Assembly (NCBI GenBank): GCA_016207765.1
Contig: JACQOY010000085.1
Location: 1-6,477, forward strand
Length of the DNA stretch: 6,477 nt
From: Deltaproteobacteria bacterium
GTDB lineage: Bacteria; UBA10199; SBBF01
Direction: 5' to 3'
Within the stretch, counting starts at the first letter, position 1. Each line of letters begins with the position of its first letter. The notes beneath the pieces were generated by a model. The model was not told the DNA's origin, did no database searches, and saw only the letters and a list, made by a program, of their open reading frames with translations. Below are positions 1-5,516 of this stretch, in pieces. Made by a program: the position numbers and the translations under genes.

Positions 1-41
1 CAACAACAAACAAAGAGAGTCATGTTGACGAAGCAATAAGG

Positions 42-55
42 ATGATGCAAATCAT
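42..55. promoter_or_regulatory. CRP/FNR-like operator upstream of the small cytochrome c gene
   Basis: The site is a perfect inverted repeat, ATGAT-GCAA-ATCAT. The inner TGAT-N4-ATCA core equals that of the FNR/DNR consensus TTGAT-N4-ATCAA; only the outermost base of each arm differs. The same half-sites recur at 4132-4145 and 4161-4174. Its centre (48.5) lies 29.5 bp before the first base of a -10-like hexamer, which corresponds to -41.5, the class II activator position. The geometry and recurrence are seen in the sequence; the identity of the regulator is inference, and no regulator gene is in the window. Confidence 0.6.
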
Positions 56-77
56 GTTTTCTTCGGCATTAATTCGG

Positions 78-83
78 TATATG
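78..83 (+). promoter_or_regulatory. Putative -10 element for the small cytochrome c gene
   Basis: The hexamer TATATG matches the sigma-70 -10 consensus at 4 of 6 positions. It would start transcription near 90 and give a leader of about 56 nt. No good -35 hexamer stands at 17 bp spacing, which suits an activator-dependent promoter with the operator at 42-55 at -41.5. Taken alone the hexamer is weak evidence. Confidence 0.4.
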
Positions 84-111
84 TAAGTTGTGGATTGTGT
101 TGGTGTGCGGG

Positions 112-124
112 TTGTTTTAAACAA
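112..124. repeat. Short palindrome in the leader of the small cytochrome c gene
   Basis: TTGTTT-T-AAACAA is a perfect inverted repeat with 6 bp arms and a one-base centre, lying 6 bp before the Shine-Dalgarno sequence at 131-135. It could be a repressor site or a weak hairpin near the ribosome binding site. It is AT-rich, so chance is a real alternative. No copy was noticed in the divergent promoter region. Confidence 0.3.
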
Positions 125-145
125 TAAAAAAGGAGACTTGAATAT

Positions 146-442
146 ATGAAGAAACACCTGGTTTTTTCCCTGTTAGCCGCTGTTTTTTCCCTTTCCTGCG
201 TTTCCGGCGCCATCGCCGACGGAAAGGCCGATTATGATGCCATATGCGCCTCGTGTCACGGCGCCGACGCCAAGGGGAAGGCCTCCATGGCCACCGCCAT
301 GGGGGTGGACGCCGCGGCCCTTGACTTAACGAAGGCGGGCATCGATTGCGTGAAAGTTGTCACGGAAGGGAAAGGAAAGATGCCGGCCTACAAGGACAAA
401 GGGATCGACATCGCGGCGGTCTGTGCCGCGGTTCCCAAATAA
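146..442 (+). CDS. Small secreted monoheme class I cytochrome c
   Basis: This 98-residue protein is a periplasmic electron carrier of the cytochrome c553/c6 type. Residues 1-24 form a Sec signal peptide, with likely cleavage after AIA-24. CASCH at 34-38 binds the single heme, and Met79 in the GKMP motif is the probable sixth ligand. The mature protein is about 74 residues, short even for this family, because the C-terminal helix ends soon after. Two further cysteines, Cys68 and Cys93, could form a disulfide. AGGAG at 131-135 sits 10 nt before the ATG and fixes the start. The gene is a single transcription unit with an FNR-like site upstream and a hairpin terminator downstream. Its redox partners are unknown; the neighbouring quinol-oxidising complexes are plausible donors. 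The class assignment is secure, the exact subfamily is not. Confidence 0.9.
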   Translation: MKKHLVFSLLAAVFSLSCVSGAIADGKADYDAICASCHGADAKGKASMATAMGVDAAALDLTKAGIDCVKVVTEGKGKMPAYKDKGIDIAAVCAAVPK

Positions 443-470
443 AGCCGCATCGTCTGTCTGGTTATCTCAC

Positions 471-503
471 AAAAAATGCCCCGTGACGCGGGGCATTTTT
501 TTT
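471..503. terminator. Bidirectional rho-independent terminator
   Basis: ATGCCCC (476-482) pairs with GGGGCAT (490-496), with a further G-C pair closing a small loop. An A-run (471-476) lies on one side and a T-run (496-503) on the other, so the hairpin works in both directions. It ends the small cytochrome c gene (stop 440-442) and the convergent multiheme operon, whose last stop codon (502-504) overlaps the T-run. Confidence 0.9.
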
Positions 504-2271
504 ATTCCGGATGACACCCCATGCAGAGTCCTTCCGCTTCCGGCTTGAGTGGAACCTTCTTGTGCCCGCCGATCTCGTGACAGGTCACGCATCCTCCCAG
601 CATTCCGATGTGCATCTGGTGCGGCATAACCTTGCCCTGTAGGGGCGTATCGCGATACGCCCCTACCTTGACCGTTTCAGGGGGAACCTTTACCCCCACC
701 CGCGCATGACAGAGGGTGGCGCAATAGCCGCCGGAAATCATCGGGAGCGACGACAGGTCGGAAATCGGCGCCTTGACCTTGGGGGCTATCTGGGTCAACA
801 GCTCATCCGCTTTCCTTAAAGCCACGGAGGAGAGATAGACATTGTGCTCTCCGCGGGAATTCTTGACAAAACTGATCCATTCGTCCGCCTTGGCCAGTTT
901 TTCCTGAAAATCCTTTTTGACCTTTTCTTCCAAAGCGGCCCGGTCAAATGCCTGGCGCACGGCGGACACTTTCTCTTCCAACTGTTTTACTGTTGTTGAC
1001 AGTTCCACCTTGGTGTCTTCCCAAATGCCGCGAAATTTTTCACCATGACACTTGATACAGGCGGTCGTCGAGGCGAAGAAGGTTTTTCCCGTGAATTCCT
1101 CCTCCTTCCCCTGCAACTTTTCCTTGTAATGACAGCCGATGCAATCCACCTGCGCGAGAAACATCGGGCTTGGGATCTGCGGCAGACCCAGCGAGGCCAC
1201 CTGTCCGGTGTACATCTCGCGCTGTCCCATATGCTTGGCCTCGTGGCAATAGGAGCACTCGAAAGAAAGGGTCAGCGGATGATCGAGCTTTTGGGGCTCC
1301 GCAGGCTGTCCCTCCGAAGCCGCCGACACAAGGCTGGATGAACCCTTTTCCACAAAACCGTGGCGGATTTCCTCGTGGCAGTGAAAACAGGCAACGTTAT
1401 GTTTGGTGACATGATTTTCGTGGATGAACGGGATATCGCCGTAGCGGGCCAGTTTTTCCGGCTGGTTGTGACAGGTAAAACAGCGGTCCTGCTTGGCCTC
1501 TCCCTTTCCTTGAACCACATCGAGATGACAGTCCTTGCAATCGATATGCCGGGCGCTCACAAATTCCCGGTGGTTGTAGGACATGTTCCCGACCTGGAAG
1601 GTTTGTTTGGGAAGATCGTGGCAACCAAGACACCCCCCAATGGGCTCCAGTTCCTTCCCTTCTCCCCGCCCCTTGAAATGGCAGAGATAACAGGTGTCGT
1701 AGGTAACCTCGACATGCTTCCCCACCACCACCTGCGAGTGGCATGACACGCAACGAAGCTGTCTGCCCCGCTTCACCTCCGTCAAATGGGGGCGGTGGTC
1801 GAATTTGATCCCTTTTTGGGTTACGAGCGGGCCTTCCAGCAGACGGTTCGAATGACACCCCGATCGCAAACAAGCGCTATCCGAAATTTCGGCAAAGGGT
1901 TTTGAGGAATAGGTGCGGGTGATATATTTGACCACTTGGGCCGAGGCCTGGAATTTATGCCACAAATGCTCCCCCAGGTTGTCCGCCGGGGGATAATGAC
2001 AATCAACGCAGACCGCTTTTCCGTGATGTTGCGAGGTCTTCCAGGCGTTGTAGTAGGGCTCCATAATGTGGCACGAATTGCAAAAGGCGGGGTGTTCGGA
2101 AAATTTGGCCATTCCCAGCATCCCCGCAAAAATCGTCAGCGCCACCAGCCCGATCAGAAGAAAAAAACGGGGCTTGAGATGCGCATGCCATTTGCGATCG
2201 TGCAAAAACTCGATGCCGACGGCCCGGAGCAAACTGTTCCACAACGGCAAATCTTTCTTTTTTTCGATCAT
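502..2271 (-). CDS. NapC/NirT-type membrane-anchored multiheme cytochrome c with 15 heme motifs
   Basis: This 589-residue protein probably passes electrons between the quinone pool and periplasmic acceptors. An N-terminal anchor helix (about 34-52) is followed by a NapC/NrfH-like start: CNSCH-x-M at 64-70, whose Met resembles the NrfH heme-1 ligand, and CVDCH at 88. Thirteen CXXCH motifs begin at 64, 88, 174, 194, 214, 245, 264, 295, 339, 377, 405, 561 and 583. Two variants complete the set: CX4CH at 134-140 and CX3CH at 517-522. Residues 155-300 repeat a c7/c3-like unit in which HxxH precedes CXXCH. Residues 413-500 are a heme-free helical segment with a GEHN motif at 474-477. GGGGAGG lies 10 nt before the ATG. 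It is the second gene of the operon, 18 bp after the CbcL-like gene. Family members such as Geobacter ImcH carry fewer hemes. A palindrome insertion lies near residues 535-548. Its physiological acceptor is unknown. Confidence 0.88.
   Translation of the reverse strand: MIEKKKDLPLWNSLLRAVGIEFLHDRKWHAHLKPRFFLLIGLVALTIFAGMLGMAKFSEHPAFCNSCHIMEPYYNAWKTSQHHGKAVCVDCHYPPADNLGEHLWHKFQASAQVVKYITRTYSSKPFAEISDSACLRSGCHSNRLLEGPLVTQKGIKFDHRPHLTEVKRGRQLRCVSCHSQVVVGKHVEVTYDTCYLCHFKGRGEGKELEPIGGCLGCHDLPKQTFQVGNMSYNHREFVSARHIDCKDCHLDVVQGKGEAKQDRCFTCHNQPEKLARYGDIPFIHENHVTKHNVACFHCHEEIRHGFVEKGSSSLVSAASEGQPAEPQKLDHPLTLSFECSYCHEAKHMGQREMYTGQVASLGLPQIPSPMFLAQVDCIGCHYKEKLQGKEEEFTGKTFFASTTACIKCHGEKFRGIWEDTKVELSTTVKQLEEKVSAVRQAFDRAALEEKVKKDFQEKLAKADEWISFVKNSRGEHNVYLSSVALRKADELLTQIAPKVKAPISDLSSLPMISGGYCATLCHARVGVKVPPETVKVGAYRDTPLQGKVMPHQMHIGMLGGCVTCHEIGGHKKVPLKPEAEGLCMGCHPE
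629..670. repeat. 28 bp perfect palindrome with 6 bp direct repeats, inserted in the 15-heme gene
   Basis: Positions 639-666 are a perfect palindrome with 14 bp arms (GTAGGGGCGTATCG and its complement) and no spacer. ACCTTG occurs at 629-634 and again at 665-670, exactly 36 bp apart. Removing one 36 bp period keeps the reading frame and deletes 12 residues (about K535-G546), joining V534 directly to K547. This is the signature of a small palindromic element that inserted with target duplication. The GTAGGGGCG...CGCCCCTAC pattern recalls short palindromes dispersed in many bacterial genomes; that comparison is from memory and not searched. Confidence 0.7.
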
Positions 2272-2289
2272 CGTAAAAAGACCTCCCCA

Positions 2290-4074
2290 TCATCCCGGAT
2301 AAGTGGAAAAAAATGCAACAAAAATGCAAATAGCCAGAATCATCCCGATCCCCAAAGCAGAATAACCGAAAATATTGGCGGCCCTTTGCATTCTTTCCGA
2401 AGGGGGTCCCACCAGCAACTTATCGAGCTTCCCATCCCTCACCAGTTCTTCATAGACCTCCGGCCTTTCCTCCTTGAACCGATCCAGCGGGAGCCTTCCG
2501 GTAAAAATAACCGTATCGATCGGAAAATTTTCGGGGCGAAGATGATTGTGAAAAAAGTGGAAAATGAAAATGAAACCCAGGGCCAGAAGCGCCTCTTCCC
2601 CGTGAATGATCATGGCCAGATTCAAAAAAACGCCGGGGAGAAAACGGGTGAAAAATTCGGGAAACCAGAGGATCAGACCCGACAACCCAATGACCGGAAT
2701 CCCCCAGAAAATCGCAAAATAGTCGAATTTTTCCCAATAGGCCCATCGGCCGATACCCGGCCTTTCCCCCAGATAAAAAAACCAGCGGAAGTTGCGCCAG
2801 AGATCAACGGCGTCCTTCCAGCGCGGAAGGATGGTGTCGGGCCTGAAAAGACGGGGCCACTTCCCTTCGCGCACAAGTCTCTGGAAAAGATACCCCGCGT
2901 GAAACAGCACATACAGACCGGTGAGAACGGCGCAAACCCGGTGAAAGTAACGGGAGACCTCGACCCCCCCGAACAGGACAATCAGCGGTTTGGCCCATTC
3001 CGCGTAATGATACTTGAGCGGGATGCCGGTGGCGGCAAGACCAAGAAAGCTCACCACAATCATCAGATGGGTGAGTCTCTGCGCCGTATTAAACCGGATA
3101 ATATACCGGTCGGTCTCCCACTTTCTCCGAACCTCGCCCCGAATGAGGGCCGTTACGGAACGCTGGAACCACAAAAAGGTATGAAGGCCGAAGAAACCGA
3201 ACACCAGGGCCAAAAGCCAGAACATGAATTGGGAAGCATAATAAAGAAGGGGCGATTTGCCCTTGTCATGCGGATTGGAATGCGGATCGTACTCGACAAA
3301 ATTCGCGTTGATCCCCTGATGACAGACCCCGCACGTTTCCATCAGGTTGGCCGGATTCACCGTGGAATCAGGATCGCTTGCCGGCAGATTCATGTGGGCG
3401 GTATGGCAATCGGAACACTTGGCCGCCGTCATGTAACCGATAGAAGTGGCCTGCCCGTGGAACGTGTCGCGGTAGGAAGGGGCCTTGTCCTCGTGGCACT
3501 TGCCGCATTCATCAGGGAGTTCTACACGAAATTTCTTTGAGGCAATTCTCTGAATACTGTGGGCCTTGTGACAGGTGATGCAAACGGGCCCGCGCTCATC
3601 CCCTTTTTTCCACAATTTGCCGTGGGCGCTTTCGACAAAATGCCTTAAGACTCCTTCATGGCATTTGCCGCAGGTTTCGGGAATCTTCGTGCGGGAGACG
3701 GGGGATTGGAAATCGGATTTCGGCAGAATATCGTGGTTCCCGTGACAGGCGGTGCAGGTTGTCAGATAGGAAACCTCTTTTTTCTTCCCGATCCGGTGAA
3801 CACCACCGGCGTGCTCCCCGGCAATATCTCCGTGACACACCGAACAATCGACCCGATTCGGTTTGGTTTCGTGGGGAACGGCCGTCACATCACGATGGCA
3901 GGCGGTACAATCAAAACCGCCATGAACCGACCGGGCCAAAACTCCGACATCGACCTGGGGATCGACAACGTCATGACAGGAAAGGCAAAGGGGGGCCCCC
4001 TCTTCGGCAAATACCGCAGAGGGAGAAAAGAGAAAAAACAGGAGAAAGATCAAACAAGGGCACAAAGAATTCAT
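2290..4074 (-). CDS. cbcL-like: CbcL-like inner-membrane cytochrome: nine c hemes fused to a diheme b domain
   Basis: This 594-residue protein is a probable menaquinol-linked oxidoreductase of the inner membrane. Residues 1-23 are a Sec signal peptide (cleavage after VFA). Nine CXXCH motifs start at 30, 56, 77, 107, 135, 165, 190, 220 and 248 in the periplasmic domain. Six membrane helices follow, at about 279-303, 334-352, 364-397, 451-471, 479-509 and 566-588. Candidate b-heme ligands are His336, His378, His392, His491 and His506, as in HydC/FdnI-type diheme cytochrome b. The same composition, nine c plus two b hemes, is known for Geobacter sulfurreducens CbcL, used with low-potential extracellular acceptors. 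The ATG at 4074 has GGGAG 8 nt upstream; a GTG at 4089 would extend it by five residues but has its AGGAG only 3 nt away. It leads the minus-strand operon and is divergent from the bc operon. The domain call is strong; true orthology to CbcL is untested. Confidence 0.88.
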   Translation of the reverse strand: MNSLCPCLIFLLFFLFSPSAVFAEEGAPLCLSCHDVVDPQVDVGVLARSVHGGFDCTACHRDVTAVPHETKPNRVDCSVCHGDIAGEHAGGVHRIGKKKEVSYLTTCTACHGNHDILPKSDFQSPVSRTKIPETCGKCHEGVLRHFVESAHGKLWKKGDERGPVCITCHKAHSIQRIASKKFRVELPDECGKCHEDKAPSYRDTFHGQATSIGYMTAAKCSDCHTAHMNLPASDPDSTVNPANLMETCGVCHQGINANFVEYDPHSNPHDKGKSPLLYYASQFMFWLLALVFGFFGLHTFLWFQRSVTALIRGEVRRKWETDRYIIRFNTAQRLTHLMIVVSFLGLAATGIPLKYHYAEWAKPLIVLFGGVEVSRYFHRVCAVLTGLYVLFHAGYLFQRLVREGKWPRLFRPDTILPRWKDAVDLWRNFRWFFYLGERPGIGRWAYWEKFDYFAIFWGIPVIGLSGLILWFPEFFTRFLPGVFLNLAMIIHGEEALLALGFIFIFHFFHNHLRPENFPIDTVIFTGRLPLDRFKEERPEVYEELVRDGKLDKLLVGPPSERMQRAANIFGYSALGIGMILAICIFVAFFSTYPG

Positions 4075-4103
4075 AAGAAATTCTCCCACCCTCTCCTTTC
4101 TTC

Positions 4104-4109
4104 ATTATG
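4104..4109 (-). promoter_or_regulatory. Putative -10 element for the leftward cytochrome operon
   Basis: Read on the minus strand the hexamer is CATAAT, matching TATAAT at 5 of 6 positions. Transcription would start near 4097, giving a leader of about 22 nt before the ATG at 4074. The operator at 4132-4145 would then be centred at -41.5. Confidence 0.5.
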
Positions 4110-4131
4110 ATAGAAAGAGAAGAACGGCAAC

Positions 4132-4145
4132 ATGATACTGATCAT
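4132..4145. promoter_or_regulatory. CRP/FNR-like operator of the leftward operon
   Basis: ATGAT-ACTG-ATCAT has the same arms and spacer length as the site at 42-55. Its centre (4138.5) is 29.5 bp from the start of the minus-strand -10 element, identical to the geometry before the small cytochrome gene. It stands 29 bp centre-to-centre from its twin at 4161-4174, separated by an A-rich stretch. Confidence 0.65.
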
Positions 4146-4160
4146 AAAAAAAAGCGGGAC

Positions 4161-4174
4161 ATGATCTTCATCAT
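4161..4174. promoter_or_regulatory. CRP/FNR-like operator of the rightward bc-complex operon
   Basis: ATGAT-CTTC-ATCAT is the third copy of the motif; here the flanking C (4160) and G (4175) extend the arms to 6 bp. A hexamer beginning 29.5 bp to the right of its centre (TACTTT, 4197-4202) would place it at -41.5 for the rightward operon. The two divergent promoters would thus each have their own site. Confidence 0.62.
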
Positions 4175-4189
4175 GGTGTAGACAGACGG

Positions 4190-4202
4190 TTTAATCTACT
4201 TT
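4190..4202 (+). promoter_or_regulatory. Putative -10 region for the bc-complex operon
   Basis: Two overlapping candidates are visible. TTTAAT (4190-4195) matches the -10 consensus at 5 of 6 bases and would place the operator at -34.5. TACTTT (4197-4202) matches at only 3 of 6 but keeps the -41.5 spacing seen at the other two promoters. The leader would be about 50-57 nt and contains a small CCTGA-TTT-TCAGG hairpin at 4207-4219. The sequence does not decide between them. Confidence 0.35.
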
Positions 4203-4258
4203 GCAACCTGATTTTCAGGACGGTTTGTTATCCGACCGGTTTGGATCAGGATCCCCCT

Positions 4259-4987
4259 ATGAAACAGGTTTCTTTTTGTCTGACCATTCTTGTATTGTTT
4301 CTTTTTCCCATTTTTTCCCTTCGCGCGGAAAATCAGTGCCTTGTTTGTCACGAACAGGCCGCCGTCCGGAAAAATTCCGTCCATGACTACGCCGAATGGA
4401 AGGGCTCCCCTCACGCGTCAAACAACATCACCTGCGAAATGTGCCACGGTGGAAACGCCGAAGAACCTTCCAAGGCCAAGGCCCATGCGGGCATTATTCC
4501 CGCTGGCGATCCGAAGAGCCCCCTCTATTTCTCCAATCTTCCGGAAACGTGCGGCAAATGCCACGAAGGGGAGTTGAAGCAATTCCGAAAAAGTTACCAT
4601 TACAGCGAACTGAAAAGAACGGGCCGCGGCCCCAATTGCGCCACTTGCCACGGCGTCATGGCGACCCGCATTCTTACGCCTTCGGAACTGAAAGAAACCT
4701 GTTCGATCTGCCACAAGGAACGGCCGATTGCGGACGAGGCCCTGGTTACCCTCAATCTCGCAAGCCAGGCGGTTGAAAAGTTGAAAAAGGGGGTGGATGA
4801 CGCCAGGCAAAAAGGGAAAGAAGTCGGTCCGGCTGAAAATTCGCTCAAGGCGCTCCAAAAACGCCTGAAAGAACTGAAGGTTTCATGGCATTCGTTCAAC
4901 CTCCCCCCCTTGGCCGATGAGGCCAAACAACTCGCCGATACCGCCCGCGAGGAAGTCGAACGTCTGCGTCTCGCCACGGGAACTTAG
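4259..4987 (+). CDS. Periplasmic pentaheme cytochrome c, probable c subunit of the bc complex
   Basis: This 242-residue protein has a Sec signal peptide (1-23, cleavage after LRA) and five CXXCH motifs starting at 27, 59, 98, 127 and 148. Residues 160-235 are heme-free, highly charged and helical, forming a likely hairpin with WHSFN at 210-214. There is no membrane helix after the signal peptide. The segment from 97 to 131 resembles one in the CbcL-like protein encoded divergently (ETCGKCHEG...GP.C.TCH). It is the first gene of the operon, 13 bp before the Rieske gene. By position it probably takes electrons from the Rieske protein in place of cytochrome c1 or f; this is inference. The ATG at 4259 is chosen because AGGA lies 7 nt upstream; an in-frame TTG at 4241 would add six residues before the signal peptide. 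I recognise the multiheme class but not a named gene. Confidence 0.87.
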   Translation: MKQVSFCLTILVLFLFPIFSLRAENQCLVCHEQAAVRKNSVHDYAEWKGSPHASNNITCEMCHGGNAEEPSKAKAHAGIIPAGDPKSPLYFSNLPETCGKCHEGELKQFRKSYHYSELKRTGRGPNCATCHGVMATRILTPSELKETCSICHKERPIADEALVTLNLASQAVEKLKKGVDDARQKGKEVGPAENSLKALQKRLKELKVSWHSFNLPPLADEAKQLADTAREEVERLRLATGT

Positions 4988-5000
4988 AAAAGAAATAACG

Positions 5001-5516
5001 ATGGAAAAAAACAACCCTCCCCCCTCTCTTCCGGATACCGATTCGCGTCGGAACTTTTTGAAGCAGGGCATCTTTATCATGGGAGGCCTGATAACCGCGG
5101 GCATCGGTGTTCCGGCCGTCACCTACTTTCTGGCCCCCCTCTGGCAGAAGGAGGAGGAAGACTGGACCGAAGTGGGGACCGTCGCCGAGCTTCCCGTCGG
5201 CGAACCTTTCAAGATCGATTTTGTCCAGAGAAAGCGGGATGGTTGGATGACGGTGGAGGGACGGTCTTCCGCCTGGGCCGTCACCGTGGACGGGGAGCAG
5301 TTCACCGTTTTTGATCCCCGTTGCACGCATCTGGGATGCCCTTACCGGTGGGATGCGGAGAAGAAAAAATTTCTCTGCCCCTGCCACAATGCCGTTTTCA
5401 GCGTCACCGGGGAGGTTTTGGCCGGCCCCCCCCCGCGCCCCCTTGACCGCTTCCCCGTAAAGGTGGCGGGGGGGAAATTGTTCATCAAGCCGGCGCAAAA
5501 AAAGGGGGAAGGTTGA
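5001..5516 (+). CDS. Rieske iron-sulfur protein of a bc/b6f-type complex
   Basis: This 171-residue protein moves electrons from quinol at the Qo site to the c-type subunit. SRRNFLK at 15-21 is a textbook Tat motif, followed by an anchor helix (about 22-45). Box I is CTHLGC (108-113) and box II is CPCHNAVF (126-133). Cys108, His110, Cys126 and His129 are the predicted 2Fe-2S ligands; Cys113 and Cys128 form the disulfide. Box II lacks the usual Gly-Ser (Asn130-Ala131 here) and has Phe133 where high-potential proteins have Tyr, which predicts a low midpoint potential. The start at 5001 has only a purine-rich stretch upstream, so translation may be coupled to the pentaheme gene ending 13 bp before. 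An ATG at 4917 in the same frame would overlap that gene by 71 bp and is not preferred. The stop overlaps the next start (TGATG). Confidence 0.95.
   Translation: MEKNNPPPSLPDTDSRRNFLKQGIFIMGGLITAGIGVPAVTYFLAPLWQKEEEDWTEVGTVAELPVGEPFKIDFVQRKRDGWMTVEGRSSAWAVTVDGEQFTVFDPRCTHLGCPYRWDAEKKKFLCPCHNAVFSVTGEVLAGPPPRPLDRFPVKVAGGKLFIKPAQKKGEG

Noticed and set aside
19..29. GTCA-TGT-TGAC inverted repeat at the window start
   Set aside because: The arms are only 4 bp, it has no copy at the other promoters, and it lies upstream of the better-supported operator.
185..202. Possible lipoprotein signal in the small cytochrome c (Cys18 in SLSC)
   Set aside because: The residue at -3 is Ser rather than Leu, and a clean signal peptidase I site (AIA) follows at residue 24.
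1936..3540. A plus-strand open frame of over 500 codons opposite the two multiheme genes
   Set aside because: It spans the end of one gene, the 18 bp gap and most of the other on the opposite strand. It has no recognisable domain and is rich in Arg, Pro and Lys, while the minus strand carries regular heme motifs throughout. It is a compositional shadow.
4075..4089. GTG start at 4089 for the CbcL-like protein
   Set aside because: Its AGGAG lies only 3 nt upstream, whereas the ATG at 4074 has GGGAG at 8 nt and begins directly with the signal peptide.
4243..4254. GGATC-AG-GATCC inverted repeat over the ribosome binding site of the pentaheme gene
   Set aside because: The two-base loop is too small for a stable RNA hairpin, and the repeat is short enough to be chance.
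4917..5000. Upstream ATG start for the Rieske protein
   Set aside because: It would add 28 residues ahead of a complete Tat signal and overlap the pentaheme gene; the ATG at 5001 places the twin-arginine motif at the normal distance.
5426..5434. C9 homopolymer in the Rieske gene as a possible phase-variation or frameshift site
   Set aside because: The frame is intact across it and continues to a stop that overlaps the next start; it encodes the expected Gly-Pro-Pro-Pro turn.
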